A stretch of DNA of 24,568 nt from Pontibacterium sp049603715 (lineage in GTDB: Bacteria > Pseudomonadota > Gammaproteobacteria > Pseudomonadales > Balneatricaceae): contig JBMYSW010000036.1 in assembly GCA_049603715.1 (NCBI GenBank), positions 1-24,568 of the forward strand, in the 5' to 3' direction. The translations under genes and the position numbers were made by a program. This document shows positions 7,320 through 14,715 of this stretch, in pieces. Every line of letters starts with the position of its first letter. The first letter of the stretch is position 1. The notes under the pieces were generated by a model. It searched no databases. It was given only the letters and a program-made list of their open reading frames with translations, and had not been told where the DNA came from.

Positions 7320-7376
7320 GTGTTTAAGCTGCACGCTGGGTTGGTTACGTATCGCGCCCAGCCGTGTGTTAAACAC
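7320..7376 (+). other. Large intercistronic stem-loop between kduD and kdgK
   Basis: Three stacked helices can be drawn: GTGTTTAA 7320-7327 with TTAAACAC 7369-7376 (8 bp), TGCAC 7330-7334 with GTGTG 7364-7368 (5 bp including two G-U), and GCTGGG 7335-7340 with CCCAGC 7357-7362 (6 bp). The loop is 16 nt, with small bulges at 7328-7329 and 7363. No T-run follows, so a processing, stability or regulatory structure is more likely than a terminator. Confidence 0.6.
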
Positions 7377-7392
7377 AGGCTTGGTGGTTAAC

Positions 7393-7396
7393 AGGA
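7393..7396 (+). promoter_or_regulatory. Ribosome-binding site that sets the kdgK start
   Basis: AGGA at 7393-7396 is only 1 nt from ATG 7398 but 7 nt from the in-frame ATG 7404, which favours the latter. Confidence 0.6.
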
Positions 7397-7403
7397 TATG
7401 AAG

Positions 7404-8366
7404 ATGAGTAAGAGTAGCCAGATATCAGTGGGCATTATTGGCGAGTGTATGATTGAGCTAAAGGGCGAGGCCTTTGGCCAGCTCAGTCAAAGTTGGGGTG
7501 GTGATACCTATAACACCGCACTTTATTTACGTCGTTTGATGCCCGCCGAAGCGGCCGATATCGCTTATATCACAGGCCTAGGCCAAGATCCGATGAGTGC
7601 CCATCTTATGTCGACGTGGGCGGAGCAAGGCTTAGATACTCAGTTTATTCGCCAGTTACCGGACAGGATGCCGGGCTTATATCAAATCAGCCTTGATGAC
7701 CATGGTGAGCGCACCTTTGTTTATTGGCGTGGCCAAGCTGCAGCCAAATATATCTTTGATGACAAAGATGTGACGCAAGTGGCCAATGCATTGTCGGGTT
7801 TTGATTGGGTTTACCTGACGGGCATTAGCTTGGCAGTGTTGACGGAAAAAGGCCGAGCAGTGCTGCTAGACGCTTTGTCGTTATATGTAGAGCAGGGTGG
7901 CAAGATCGCCTTTGATAACAACTACCGGCCAAAGCTTTGGGCAAGCCCCGAGGCGGCGCGAGCAGCGTATCGTCAAGTATTGGCGATGACTCAGCTTGCT
8001 TTAGTAACCGAAGACGACGACCAAGCACTGTGGGGTTTTGTGACCACCGAGCAGCTGCTCAGCCATTACCAAGTGCCAGAGCTTGTGATTAAACGCGGTG
8101 GCGCACAAGCTTGGGTGCGATGCTTAAACGCAGGCAAGTCGACGCTAGCGCAGTGTGCTGCGCAACGGGTTGAAAAAGTGGTGGATACCACGGCAGCAGG
8201 CGACTCCTTTGCTGCGGGGTATTTAGCGGCAAGGCTCACGGGGCAAGCACCAGCTGCGTCGTTGGCTGCGGGCCATTGTTTGGCAGCGAAGGTGATTCAA
8301 TACCCCGGCGCTATTATTCCTATTGAGGCGATGCCATCGGCCGAGAGGGTGCCAGACAAAGGGTAA
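7404..8366 (+). CDS. kdgK: 2-keto-3-deoxygluconate kinase (PfkB/ribokinase family)
   Basis: It phosphorylates KDG with ATP to 2-keto-3-deoxy-6-phosphogluconate in the cytoplasm. The protein has 320 residues from ATG 7404, which has AGGA at 7 nt; ATG 7398 would be too close to it. The N-terminus VGIIGECMIEL, the sugar-binding GGDTYNT at 32-38, ERTFVYWR, FDNNYRPKLWAS and the PfkB signature DTTAAGDSFAAGY with catalytic Asp267 all fit KdgK of E. coli and Dickeya. It follows kduD and precedes the regulator kdgR. The next enzyme, KDPG aldolase, is not in the window and is presumably shared with the Entner-Doudoroff pathway. Confidence 0.93.
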   Translation: MSKSSQISVGIIGECMIELKGEAFGQLSQSWGGDTYNTALYLRRLMPAEAADIAYITGLGQDPMSAHLMSTWAEQGLDTQFIRQLPDRMPGLYQISLDDHGERTFVYWRGQAAAKYIFDDKDVTQVANALSGFDWVYLTGISLAVLTEKGRAVLLDALSLYVEQGGKIAFDNNYRPKLWASPEAARAAYRQVLAMTQLALVTEDDDQALWGFVTTEQLLSHYQVPELVIKRGGAQAWVRCLNAGKSTLAQCAAQRVEKVVDTTAAGDSFAAGYLAARLTGQAPAASLAAGHCLAAKVIQYPGAIIPIEAMPSAERVPDKG

Positions 8367-8377
8367 TTTCCTATTGG

Positions 8378-8423
8378 CGAAAACCTGCATTTTTGCAGCG
8401 CTTTTAAGCGCTTACGGCTTTCG
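8378..8423 (+). other. Possible three-way-junction structure after kdgK
   Basis: CGAAAACC 8378-8385 pairs with GGCTTTCG 8416-8423 except for one mismatch. Inside are two small hairpins, TGCA 8386-8389 with TGCA 8394-8397, and GCGCTT 8398-8403 with AAGCGC 8406-8411. It starts 12 nt after the kdgK stop. It may act as a weak terminator or transcript end, as no clear T-run follows the whole structure. Confidence 0.35.
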
Positions 8424-8451
8424 TTGGTGGATTAATTTAGTGGGTTACCCG

Positions 8452-8457
8452 TATAAT
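8452..8457 (+). promoter_or_regulatory. Probable -10 element of the kdgR promoter
   Basis: A perfect TATAAT lies 88 bp upstream of the kdgR ATG. The DNA 16-18 bp upstream of it has only a poor match to TTGACA, suggesting a weak or activator-assisted promoter. No KdgR-like palindrome was seen beside it. Confidence 0.45.
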
Positions 8458-8544
8458 AAGGCCCACATTTTACTTGGGGTGGCGGCTGATACCTGTACTT
8501 AAATCGGCTCGTCAACGGAGCGAGAGAAGAATAAGTATTGGCCT

Positions 8545-9345
8545 ATGTCTGAAAAACAAACAAACCAAGTTGAAGCCGTTTCATCGGTGCTAAAAACCTT
8601 TGCCATTTTAGAGGGCTTAGCCGAAACCAAGTCGATTGGTGTGACGGATTTGGCGCAAAAACTGATGACCTCTAAAAGTACGGTCTACCGCTTTTTGCAA
8701 ACCATGAAAATGCTCGGTTATGTTTCTCAAGAAGGTGATACTGACCGTTACGCATTAACCCTAAAGTTGTTTGAGCTGAGCTCAAAATCCCTTGAATACG
8801 TTGACTTAATTGGCAGTGCTGAAAAGCGCATGCGTCGCATTGCCGAAGAAACCAAAGAAGCGTTGCACTTGGGTACACGCGACGGCCAAAGCATTGTGTA
8901 CATCTTTAAGGTGGACTCGCAGTACAACCTGCGCATGCAGTCAAAAATTGGCGGCCGTAACCCGCTGTACAGTACCGCTATTGGTAAAGTATTACTTGCG
9001 AGCCTTACCGACCAAGAGGTTCGAGGTATTTTAGAGGGTGTGGTGTTTTTGCCGCACACCGATAATACTCATGCCGATATCGACTCTTTGTTTAAAGAGC
9101 TTGCAGTTGTAAAAGAGCAAGGCTTTGGTGAGGACGTTGAAGAGCAAGAGCAGGGGTTGCGTTGTATTGCGGCGCCGATCTACGACCGCTTTGGCAATGT
9201 CACGGCCAGTATGAGTCTTTCTTACCCAACCATTCGTCACACTGACGAAAAGCGTGAACAGTACATCGCTTTGTTACAGCAACAAGCCGATGAGGTGTCT
9301 CGGGAGCTGGGTTGGAACCCTGCAACGCACACACCAAAAGACTAG
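8545..9345 (+). CDS. kdgR: IclR-family repressor of pectin catabolism, KdgR
   Basis: This cytoplasmic DNA-binding regulator (266 residues) responds in enterobacteria to 2-keto-3-deoxygluconate. The N-terminal winged helix includes SSVLKTFAILEGL and the recognition region SKSTVYRFLQTMKMLGYV (43-60); the C-terminal effector domain has NPLYSTAIGKVLLA (139-152) and EEQEQGLRCIAAPIYDRFG (199-217). These stretches agree closely with Dickeya and E. coli KdgR. The likely targets are the tandem boxes at 1845-1886 between ogl and togM. The ribosome-binding signal is distant (GAGAGAAGA about 15 nt upstream), so translation may be inefficient. It converges with the cyclase gene that ends 22 bp away. Confidence 0.93.
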   Translation: MSEKQTNQVEAVSSVLKTFAILEGLAETKSIGVTDLAQKLMTSKSTVYRFLQTMKMLGYVSQEGDTDRYALTLKLFELSSKSLEYVDLIGSAEKRMRRIAEETKEALHLGTRDGQSIVYIFKVDSQYNLRMQSKIGGRNPLYSTAIGKVLLASLTDQEVRGILEGVVFLPHTDNTHADIDSLFKELAVVKEQGFGEDVEEQEQGLRCIAAPIYDRFGNVTASMSLSYPTIRHTDEKREQYIALLQQQADEVSRELGWNPATHTPKD

Positions 9346-9360
9346 TCTTACTACACACAG

Positions 9361-9377
9361 GGCGGTGTTATACCGCC
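9361..9377. terminator. Possible shared hairpin between kdgR and the cyclase gene
   Basis: GGCGGT 9361-9366 and ACCGCC 9372-9377 form a 6-bp stem with a 5-nt loop 15 nt past the kdgR stop, overlapping the stop codon of the convergent gene. Neither side has a real T-run, so termination is uncertain. Confidence 0.35.
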
Positions 9378-10294
9378 TTGCCCTCGGTTGAGCCTTCTGA
9401 TAGCTCAATTTGATCAAATACCTCGACGCGATTACGCCCCTTTTCTTTGGCTTGATAAAGCGCATCGTCGGCTTGTTGAATAAGGCTGTCGAGGGTTGGC
9501 GCTCGCTCGCTTAACTGTGTCACGCCAATGCTCACTGTCACGCGTAAGTCTTGTGGGTTTCGCTCAGCGACCTGCTGGCGAATGGTTTCGGCCTTTTGAT
9601 AGGCGTCTGCCAAGCTGCACTGGTTAAATACAATCACAAACTCTTCGCCCCCCATACGGGCTGCAATATCTTCTTCGCGTACTTGTGCTGCGAGTAATTG
9701 GCCAATATCTATCAGTACTTGGTCACCAATTGAGTGACTGTGGTGGTCGTTGATCAATTTAAAATAATCGATATCAATCATTAAAAAGCTGAGGCTTTGC
9801 TTTTGTCGTAGGGCCAAGGCGATTTTTTTATGGGCGGCTTCCATCAAAAAGTGACGGTTATAAAGCCCTGTGAGCTGGTCGTGTAAGGCGAGGTAGGCCA
9901 GTTTATCTCGTTGCTTTTTAAGGGTGATATGGGTGTTTATCCGTGCCTTAACAATGGCGGGTCGTACGGGTTTGGTGATGTAGTCCACCGCACCAAGAGA
10001 AAGCCCATAGGCTTCGTTGTCGTCGTCTTCACGGCCAGTGACAAAAATAATGGGAATATCACGGGTGCGGGGCTGATAGTGAAGTGCACGACACACTTCA
10101 TAGCCATCGATACCGGGCATTTCGATGTCTAACAAAATGACATCGGGCAGCTCTGATTGCTCTATCAGCTCCAAGCAACGCTGGCCGTTGTGGGCCACCT
10201 TAATGCGATAGCTGTCTGACAGATAACTGGCCAGTGTTTGAATATTGGCGGGGGCGTCATCCACAATTAACACCAAAGGTGGTTGTGCGCTCAT
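9368..10294 (-). CDS. Response regulator with GGDEF domain (diguanylate cyclase)
   Basis: This soluble 308-residue protein consists of a REC domain (about 6-122) and a GGDEF domain (about 135-296). The receiver has the acidic pair Asp12/Asp13, phosphoacceptor Asp56 in LLDIEMPG, Thr86 and Lys108. The cyclase has the active-site GGEEF at 215-219 and the feedback inhibitory I-site RxxD at 206-209 with standard 5-residue spacing, so it should make c-di-GMP and be product-inhibited. Its ATG overlaps the TGA of the upstream hybrid kinase gene (ATGA), which makes the kinase its obvious phosphodonor, most simply through the kinase's HPt domain. This resembles PleD/WspR-type regulators, but with one receiver. 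Confidence 0.92.
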   Translation of the reverse strand: MSAQPPLVLIVDDAPANIQTLASYLSDSYRIKVAHNGQRCLELIEQSELPDVILLDIEMPGIDGYEVCRALHYQPRTRDIPIIFVTGREDDDNEAYGLSLGAVDYITKPVRPAIVKARINTHITLKKQRDKLAYLALHDQLTGLYNRHFLMEAAHKKIALALRQKQSLSFLMIDIDYFKLINDHHSHSIGDQVLIDIGQLLAAQVREEDIAARMGGEEFVIVFNQCSLADAYQKAETIRQQVAERNPQDLRVTVSIGVTQLSERAPTLDSLIQQADDALYQAKEKGRNRVEVFDQIELSEGSTEGKAV

Positions 10295-13200
10295 GGGCTC
10301 TCATCCTGTGAGGAATGCTGACAAAGGGCAACCAATGACTCTAAGGTGCCAAGGGCTTTGTCGAATAAAAAGTGGTCCAATTGATTTAACAGCTGAGGCA
10401 GTAATGGTCCTATATCAAACTGATCGTTCCAATGACGAATCGGCGCGAGTTGGTTTGCGTTGATATAGTCGCCCGCCTCTAGCGGTTGCTTAAGGGATAA
10501 TAAATAAGAATTTAAATTATTGTAGTCTGTTCTAGCGGGTTTGTTCTTTTTTTGCACATTTTGGCAGGCGTTATCTGCGGAGCTTGGTGATAAGTAACTG
10601 CAAATTTGTGCCTCTGTGGCCTGCCATAGTTCATCCAAATGTGCGAGTAACGCCTGACTGGGCGCTTGGTCTAAACGCAAATCAAGCTCTATTCGATAGG
10701 TAAGGTCCTCAAGGGCTTTGCAGGCCATATTGGCAGCCATGCCTTTTAAGGTGTGGGCTGCTCGCTGTGCCGTTTCCATTGGACTGGCAGCGTCCGCCAG
10801 GAGCTTGAGTTGGCTTTGTGCGTCTTCTACAAACACCGCTAAGATGGGTTGTGCTCGGTCTCGTTCAAAGTCGAAGCGCTTAAGAAAGGTGTCTTGGTCC
10901 CATAGGGTTTCGCAGCTTAGGTCGACGACAGGGACACGGCTGCTGTCTTCGCCAATGAGCGGTGCATTTGCGCCTATGTTTTGATCAAGCCCCAGTAACC
11001 AGTCGGCCAACTTACGCATGACAATATCGTCATCAATGGGTTTGCTAATGTAGTCGTTCATACCCGCGCTCAAGCAGTTCTCTTTATCACCTGCCATGGC
11101 ATTGGCAGTCATCGCAATAATTGGAATGCTCTGGTGCACGTCGCCGCCTTGTCCGGCGCGAATCAGCGCGGTTGCTTCGTAACCGTCCATTATCGGCATT
11201 TGGCAGTCCATAAAAATAAGAGAGTAGGGTGCCCGTTGGCTGTGTTGGCGTAGCATCACCAAAGCTTCTTGGCCGTTATTCGCAACGTCGACGGCAATTT
11301 GCAGCTGTGCCAAGGTGTCCGATGCTACCAGCTGGTTGGTCTTGTTGTCTTCTACGAGCAATACTCTAGTGTCCGAAGGCCATGGAGGTAGTTCGATGGG
11401 GTAGCGGCTCGTCCCCTTAGGTGTTATCTCGGCTGTTCGTAAACGATCGGTGCGGTAGGCCGAGAGGCCCTTAATATGAGGGGTCGTCGCTAAACTTGCC
11501 AGTAAGTCGAGTGGTGTTACTGGCTTGGTTAGGGTGTGGCTGACGCCAAGGTGCTGATAGGCCGCAGGGGTTTTATCCATAATTTGGGTCATTAACACCC
11601 ATGTGGTGGCCTGTGGTTTCAGGCTGCTTTTTAATTGTTGCAAGCTGGCTTCGATATCGACAAGACCAAGATCAATAAATGCGACGTGATAAGGGAGCGA
11701 GCCACTGGTTTGATGACACTGGTCGATAAAGTCTGCGGTGTTATTCACACAGGTCACCTGTGCGCCCCACAACCGCAACTGTGTGGCTACCACGGTTGCT
11801 GAGTCGGGCTGGTGGTCAGCGATCAGTACCCTTATGTCGGTTAGGTCAGGCAGTGACTCAGGTTGCTCGGCCGATGCCAGAGTCAGGCTAAAGCTAAAGC
11901 GGCTACCTTTGCCTACATGGCTGGTGGCCTGAATTTCTCCATTCATCAGTTGGCAGAGTTGTTGTGTAATCGCCAACCCTAAGCCGGTACCGCCGTACTC
12001 GCGAGTCGTTGAGGCATCCACCTGACTGAAGGCGTCGAAGAGGTGGTCTAGTTGCTCTTCGGGAATACCAATGCCGGTGTCGGCAACCTCACAATTGAGG
12101 ATCCAATGGCCCGTACTTGGGGTGACCAATTGGCAAACCAAGCTAACGCGGCCTTGGTGAGTAAATTTAATGGCGTTACCTAGCAAGTTATTAACAATCT
12201 GGCGAATACGTGTTGGGTCGCCCTTGACGTGAGTGGCCTGAACCTGAGTGAGATCGAGAATAAGCTCAAGGCCTTTTTCTTGAGCGGTGAGGGCAAAGTT
12301 TTTGGTGAGCTCGCCCATTAGCGCATGTAGGTCAAAGGTGATGGACTCAAGTGTCAGCTTGCCAGCGTCCACTTTTGAGAAGTCCAAGATGTTGTCGATA
12401 AGCCCCAATAGGCCTTGGGCGCTGTTTTGTGCAATGGCGACGCGGTTGTGCTGCAGCTCGCTTAACTGGCTGTTTTTAAGCAACCCCAACATACCAATGA
12501 CGCCATTCATTGGGGTGCGAATTTCGTGACTCATACTGGCTAAAAACTCACTTTTGGCGCGGGCAATATCCTCGGCAGCATCTCGGGCGCGACGCATGGC
12601 GCGCTCGGCTTGCACGCGATTGGTGATTTCACGAAATGTCCAAATAGCATCGCCAGGGTTGAGGTCGTCGAGGGGGCGCAAAATTTGCTCGAATACACGA
12701 CCGTCTAAACAAGTGAGTACGTCTAGGTGGGGCTGGGGTACAGATGGGGTGATAAGCGCCAGTGCTCGGTCTTTACAGGCTGGGTTAAGCAGGCTGCCGA
12801 TATGGACTCTGAGACTCTCAAGGTTGTCGTTTTCGGTGCAGTTGGCGTCGAGACCCCACAGGTTGATACAGCGCTGATTAATCCACCGAATATTGCCCGA
12901 AAGGCTGGTGACCATAATACCGTTGTCCGTGGTTTCGGAGATGGAGCCCAAAAGTGCGAGGGTTTTATTCACTTCATCTTCGATGGCCTTGCGGGCCGAA
13001 ATATCTGAGTGAATAGCAATAAAGCTCTTTGGCTGACCCTGATGGTCCTTAAAGGGCACGATGGTGCTATCGAGCCAAAAGGCTGAGCCGTCTTTTCTGG
13101 TATGTTGCAGTTCGCCATGCCAAACATCACCTTGTGCGACGGTTTGTGCAATTTGTTTAATAAATTGGTCGCTGTAGTGTGCCGATGCCAAGCTGCGATG

Positions 13201-14703
13201 ATTGCGGCCAACCAACTCTTTATCGTTGTAACCGCTCACTTGGGCAAACTTTTGGTTGGCGTAAGTGATACGCCCTTTGAGGTCGGTCACTACTACTAAG
13301 GCGTGCTGGTCGAGGGCAAAGCTCTGTTCTGCAAGTTCTTCGAGGGCTTCTTGGGCGCGCTCAGAGCTGCGGACTAACTCTTTTTCGTAGAGCCGTCGCA
13401 CCGTTAACATATGGTTAAATGCGTCGGCCAACTGACCAATTTCGTCGTCTGCGTAGAGCTCTACTCGTGAGATAGGCTCCCCTTGGGCGATTTTTAAGCT
13501 GACGCGCGAGAGGGCTAAAATGGGTCGCGAAATTTTGAGTGCGAGGGAGGCGGCGACAATCATCACCGCAAAAATACTCAATAGGCTAATTACCATCATG
13601 GCGGAGCGTAAGACCTGAGTGGCGCCAAGTGCAGCGTCTTTAGGTACTTCGCTCACCAGCCACCAAGTTGTATCGGCCAGTGTTAAGGGTAAAAAGGACG
13701 AGAACACTTGGGTTGTCTCGCTGTGATCAAAATAGCCGATAATACTCTGGCCCTGATGCAGCATTGGCTCGACTTGTTGCGGCGTTCGGGTATTGGGTAG
13801 TTGGCGCTGGGCGACCTGCTCTTTTAAGGTGCTCGCTAAAGATACACGAGGGCCGGATAAGACGGCACCAAGGTGTTGGTTAACCGGTGAGAGTAGCTCT
13901 CCCTTGGTCGATATTAAATAGTGTTGAGTGGCTTGATCCGGTGTGTCATTGAGTAGAGCGTAGACTCGGTTGAGCTTTATTTTTATGGCGACCACTCCAA
14001 TTTTTTCGCCTGCCCGGTTGGTAATAGGTGCCATGATAAAAGAGGAGGCGGGTGTTTCGGCGTAGGGGTATTTTTCTAACCCCGAGAAGCTGGCCTCTCC
14101 TGTGGTGAAGGTGTGGGTGAAGCTTTTAGCCACCTGATAGTTGCGCATATCAGGGGCGCTCAGGCTACCCCCTAGGTCAGGACCTTGATTAAGGCTAAAA
14201 ATAATTTGCCCTTGTGGGGTAATAAAGTAAATATCGGCGATGTAGTCGTAGCGCCGACGTAAGGTTTTTAAGTCGGGTAGGTAATCTGCGGCACGCAAAG
14301 CCCAGTCATAACTTTTTATATAGTCGGCCAAGTCGCGCTGACTAATGGAAAAGCCCGCCTGCAACGAGGACATTAGCTCTCGAGTGTTAGAGGACTCAGC
14401 TAGAATCTCGAGGTCCATCAAGCGGTAATCAAACCAGTTTCGAATTGACTGCCCTGAAACGGACGATGCTTGGGTTAAGCCTTTTTCAGCCGCCTCGCTT
14501 AAGCTTTTTTGGGCCAAGTAATAGCTGGCGATTGATACAAGAATGAGTGGAATGAGCGCCAACAAACTCAGCCAAAACATCAGCTTGCGCTTAAGCGAAG
14601 TTTGCCGAAATATTGGCCACTTTTTAAGCGCTGCGAGAGATGTGAAAAGGCTGGCTCGTGAGTTGGTTGATGAATCGGTCGATGAATTGGAGAGTCGGCT
14701 CAT
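10291..14703 (-). CDS. Hybrid sensor histidine kinase with PAS, two receivers and HPt
   Basis: This 1470-residue inner-membrane phosphorelay protein has, in order: a cytoplasmic N-tail; membrane segment 42-63; periplasmic dCache-like sensor about 67-360; membrane segment about 366-388; HAMP about 390-440; PAS about 455-575 and about 580-700; HisKA with His726 (FLASMSHEIRTPMNG); HATPase with N-box Asn843, DTGIGIP from 875 and GGTGLGL at 904-910; REC1 about 957-1072 (Asp963, Asp1011, Lys1060); REC2 about 1112-1235 (Asp1166 in FMDCQMP, Lys1221); and HPt with His1317 (AAHTLKGM). REC1 has His964 in place of the second pocket acid. A tail of about 80 residues after the HPt matches no domain I know. 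It lies 12 nt after the binding-protein gene and overlaps the cyclase start by 4 bp, suggesting one signalling unit. Confidence 0.92.
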   Translation of the reverse strand: MSRLSNSSTDSSTNSRASLFTSLAALKKWPIFRQTSLKRKLMFWLSLLALIPLILVSIASYYLAQKSLSEAAEKGLTQASSVSGQSIRNWFDYRLMDLEILAESSNTRELMSSLQAGFSISQRDLADYIKSYDWALRAADYLPDLKTLRRRYDYIADIYFITPQGQIIFSLNQGPDLGGSLSAPDMRNYQVAKSFTHTFTTGEASFSGLEKYPYAETPASSFIMAPITNRAGEKIGVVAIKIKLNRVYALLNDTPDQATQHYLISTKGELLSPVNQHLGAVLSGPRVSLASTLKEQVAQRQLPNTRTPQQVEPMLHQGQSIIGYFDHSETTQVFSSFLPLTLADTTWWLVSEVPKDAALGATQVLRSAMMVISLLSIFAVMIVAASLALKISRPILALSRVSLKIAQGEPISRVELYADDEIGQLADAFNHMLTVRRLYEKELVRSSERAQEALEELAEQSFALDQHALVVVTDLKGRITYANQKFAQVSGYNDKELVGRNHRSLASAHYSDQFIKQIAQTVAQGDVWHGELQHTRKDGSAFWLDSTIVPFKDHQGQPKSFIAIHSDISARKAIEDEVNKTLALLGSISETTDNGIMVTSLSGNIRWINQRCINLWGLDANCTENDNLESLRVHIGSLLNPACKDRALALITPSVPQPHLDVLTCLDGRVFEQILRPLDDLNPGDAIWTFREITNRVQAERAMRRARDAAEDIARAKSEFLASMSHEIRTPMNGVIGMLGLLKNSQLSELQHNRVAIAQNSAQGLLGLIDNILDFSKVDAGKLTLESITFDLHALMGELTKNFALTAQEKGLELILDLTQVQATHVKGDPTRIRQIVNNLLGNAIKFTHQGRVSLVCQLVTPSTGHWILNCEVADTGIGIPEEQLDHLFDAFSQVDASTTREYGGTGLGLAITQQLCQLMNGEIQATSHVGKGSRFSFSLTLASAEQPESLPDLTDIRVLIADHQPDSATVVATQLRLWGAQVTCVNNTADFIDQCHQTSGSLPYHVAFIDLGLVDIEASLQQLKSSLKPQATTWVLMTQIMDKTPAAYQHLGVSHTLTKPVTPLDLLASLATTPHIKGLSAYRTDRLRTAEITPKGTSRYPIELPPWPSDTRVLLVEDNKTNQLVASDTLAQLQIAVDVANNGQEALVMLRQHSQRAPYSLIFMDCQMPIMDGYEATALIRAGQGGDVHQSIPIIAMTANAMAGDKENCLSAGMNDYISKPIDDDIVMRKLADWLLGLDQNIGANAPLIGEDSSRVPVVDLSCETLWDQDTFLKRFDFERDRAQPILAVFVEDAQSQLKLLADAASPMETAQRAAHTLKGMAANMACKALEDLTYRIELDLRLDQAPSQALLAHLDELWQATEAQICSYLSPSSADNACQNVQKKNKPARTDYNNLNSYLLSLKQPLEAGDYINANQLAPIRHWNDQFDIGPLLPQLLNQLDHFLFDKALGTLESLVALCQHSSQDESP

Positions 14704-14715
14704 ATTATTCTTTGC

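Noticed and set aside
12554..12877. Plus-strand open frames (up to 107 codons) antisense to the hybrid kinase
   Set aside because: Shadows of the kinase coding sequence; the kinase domains are continuous through the region.
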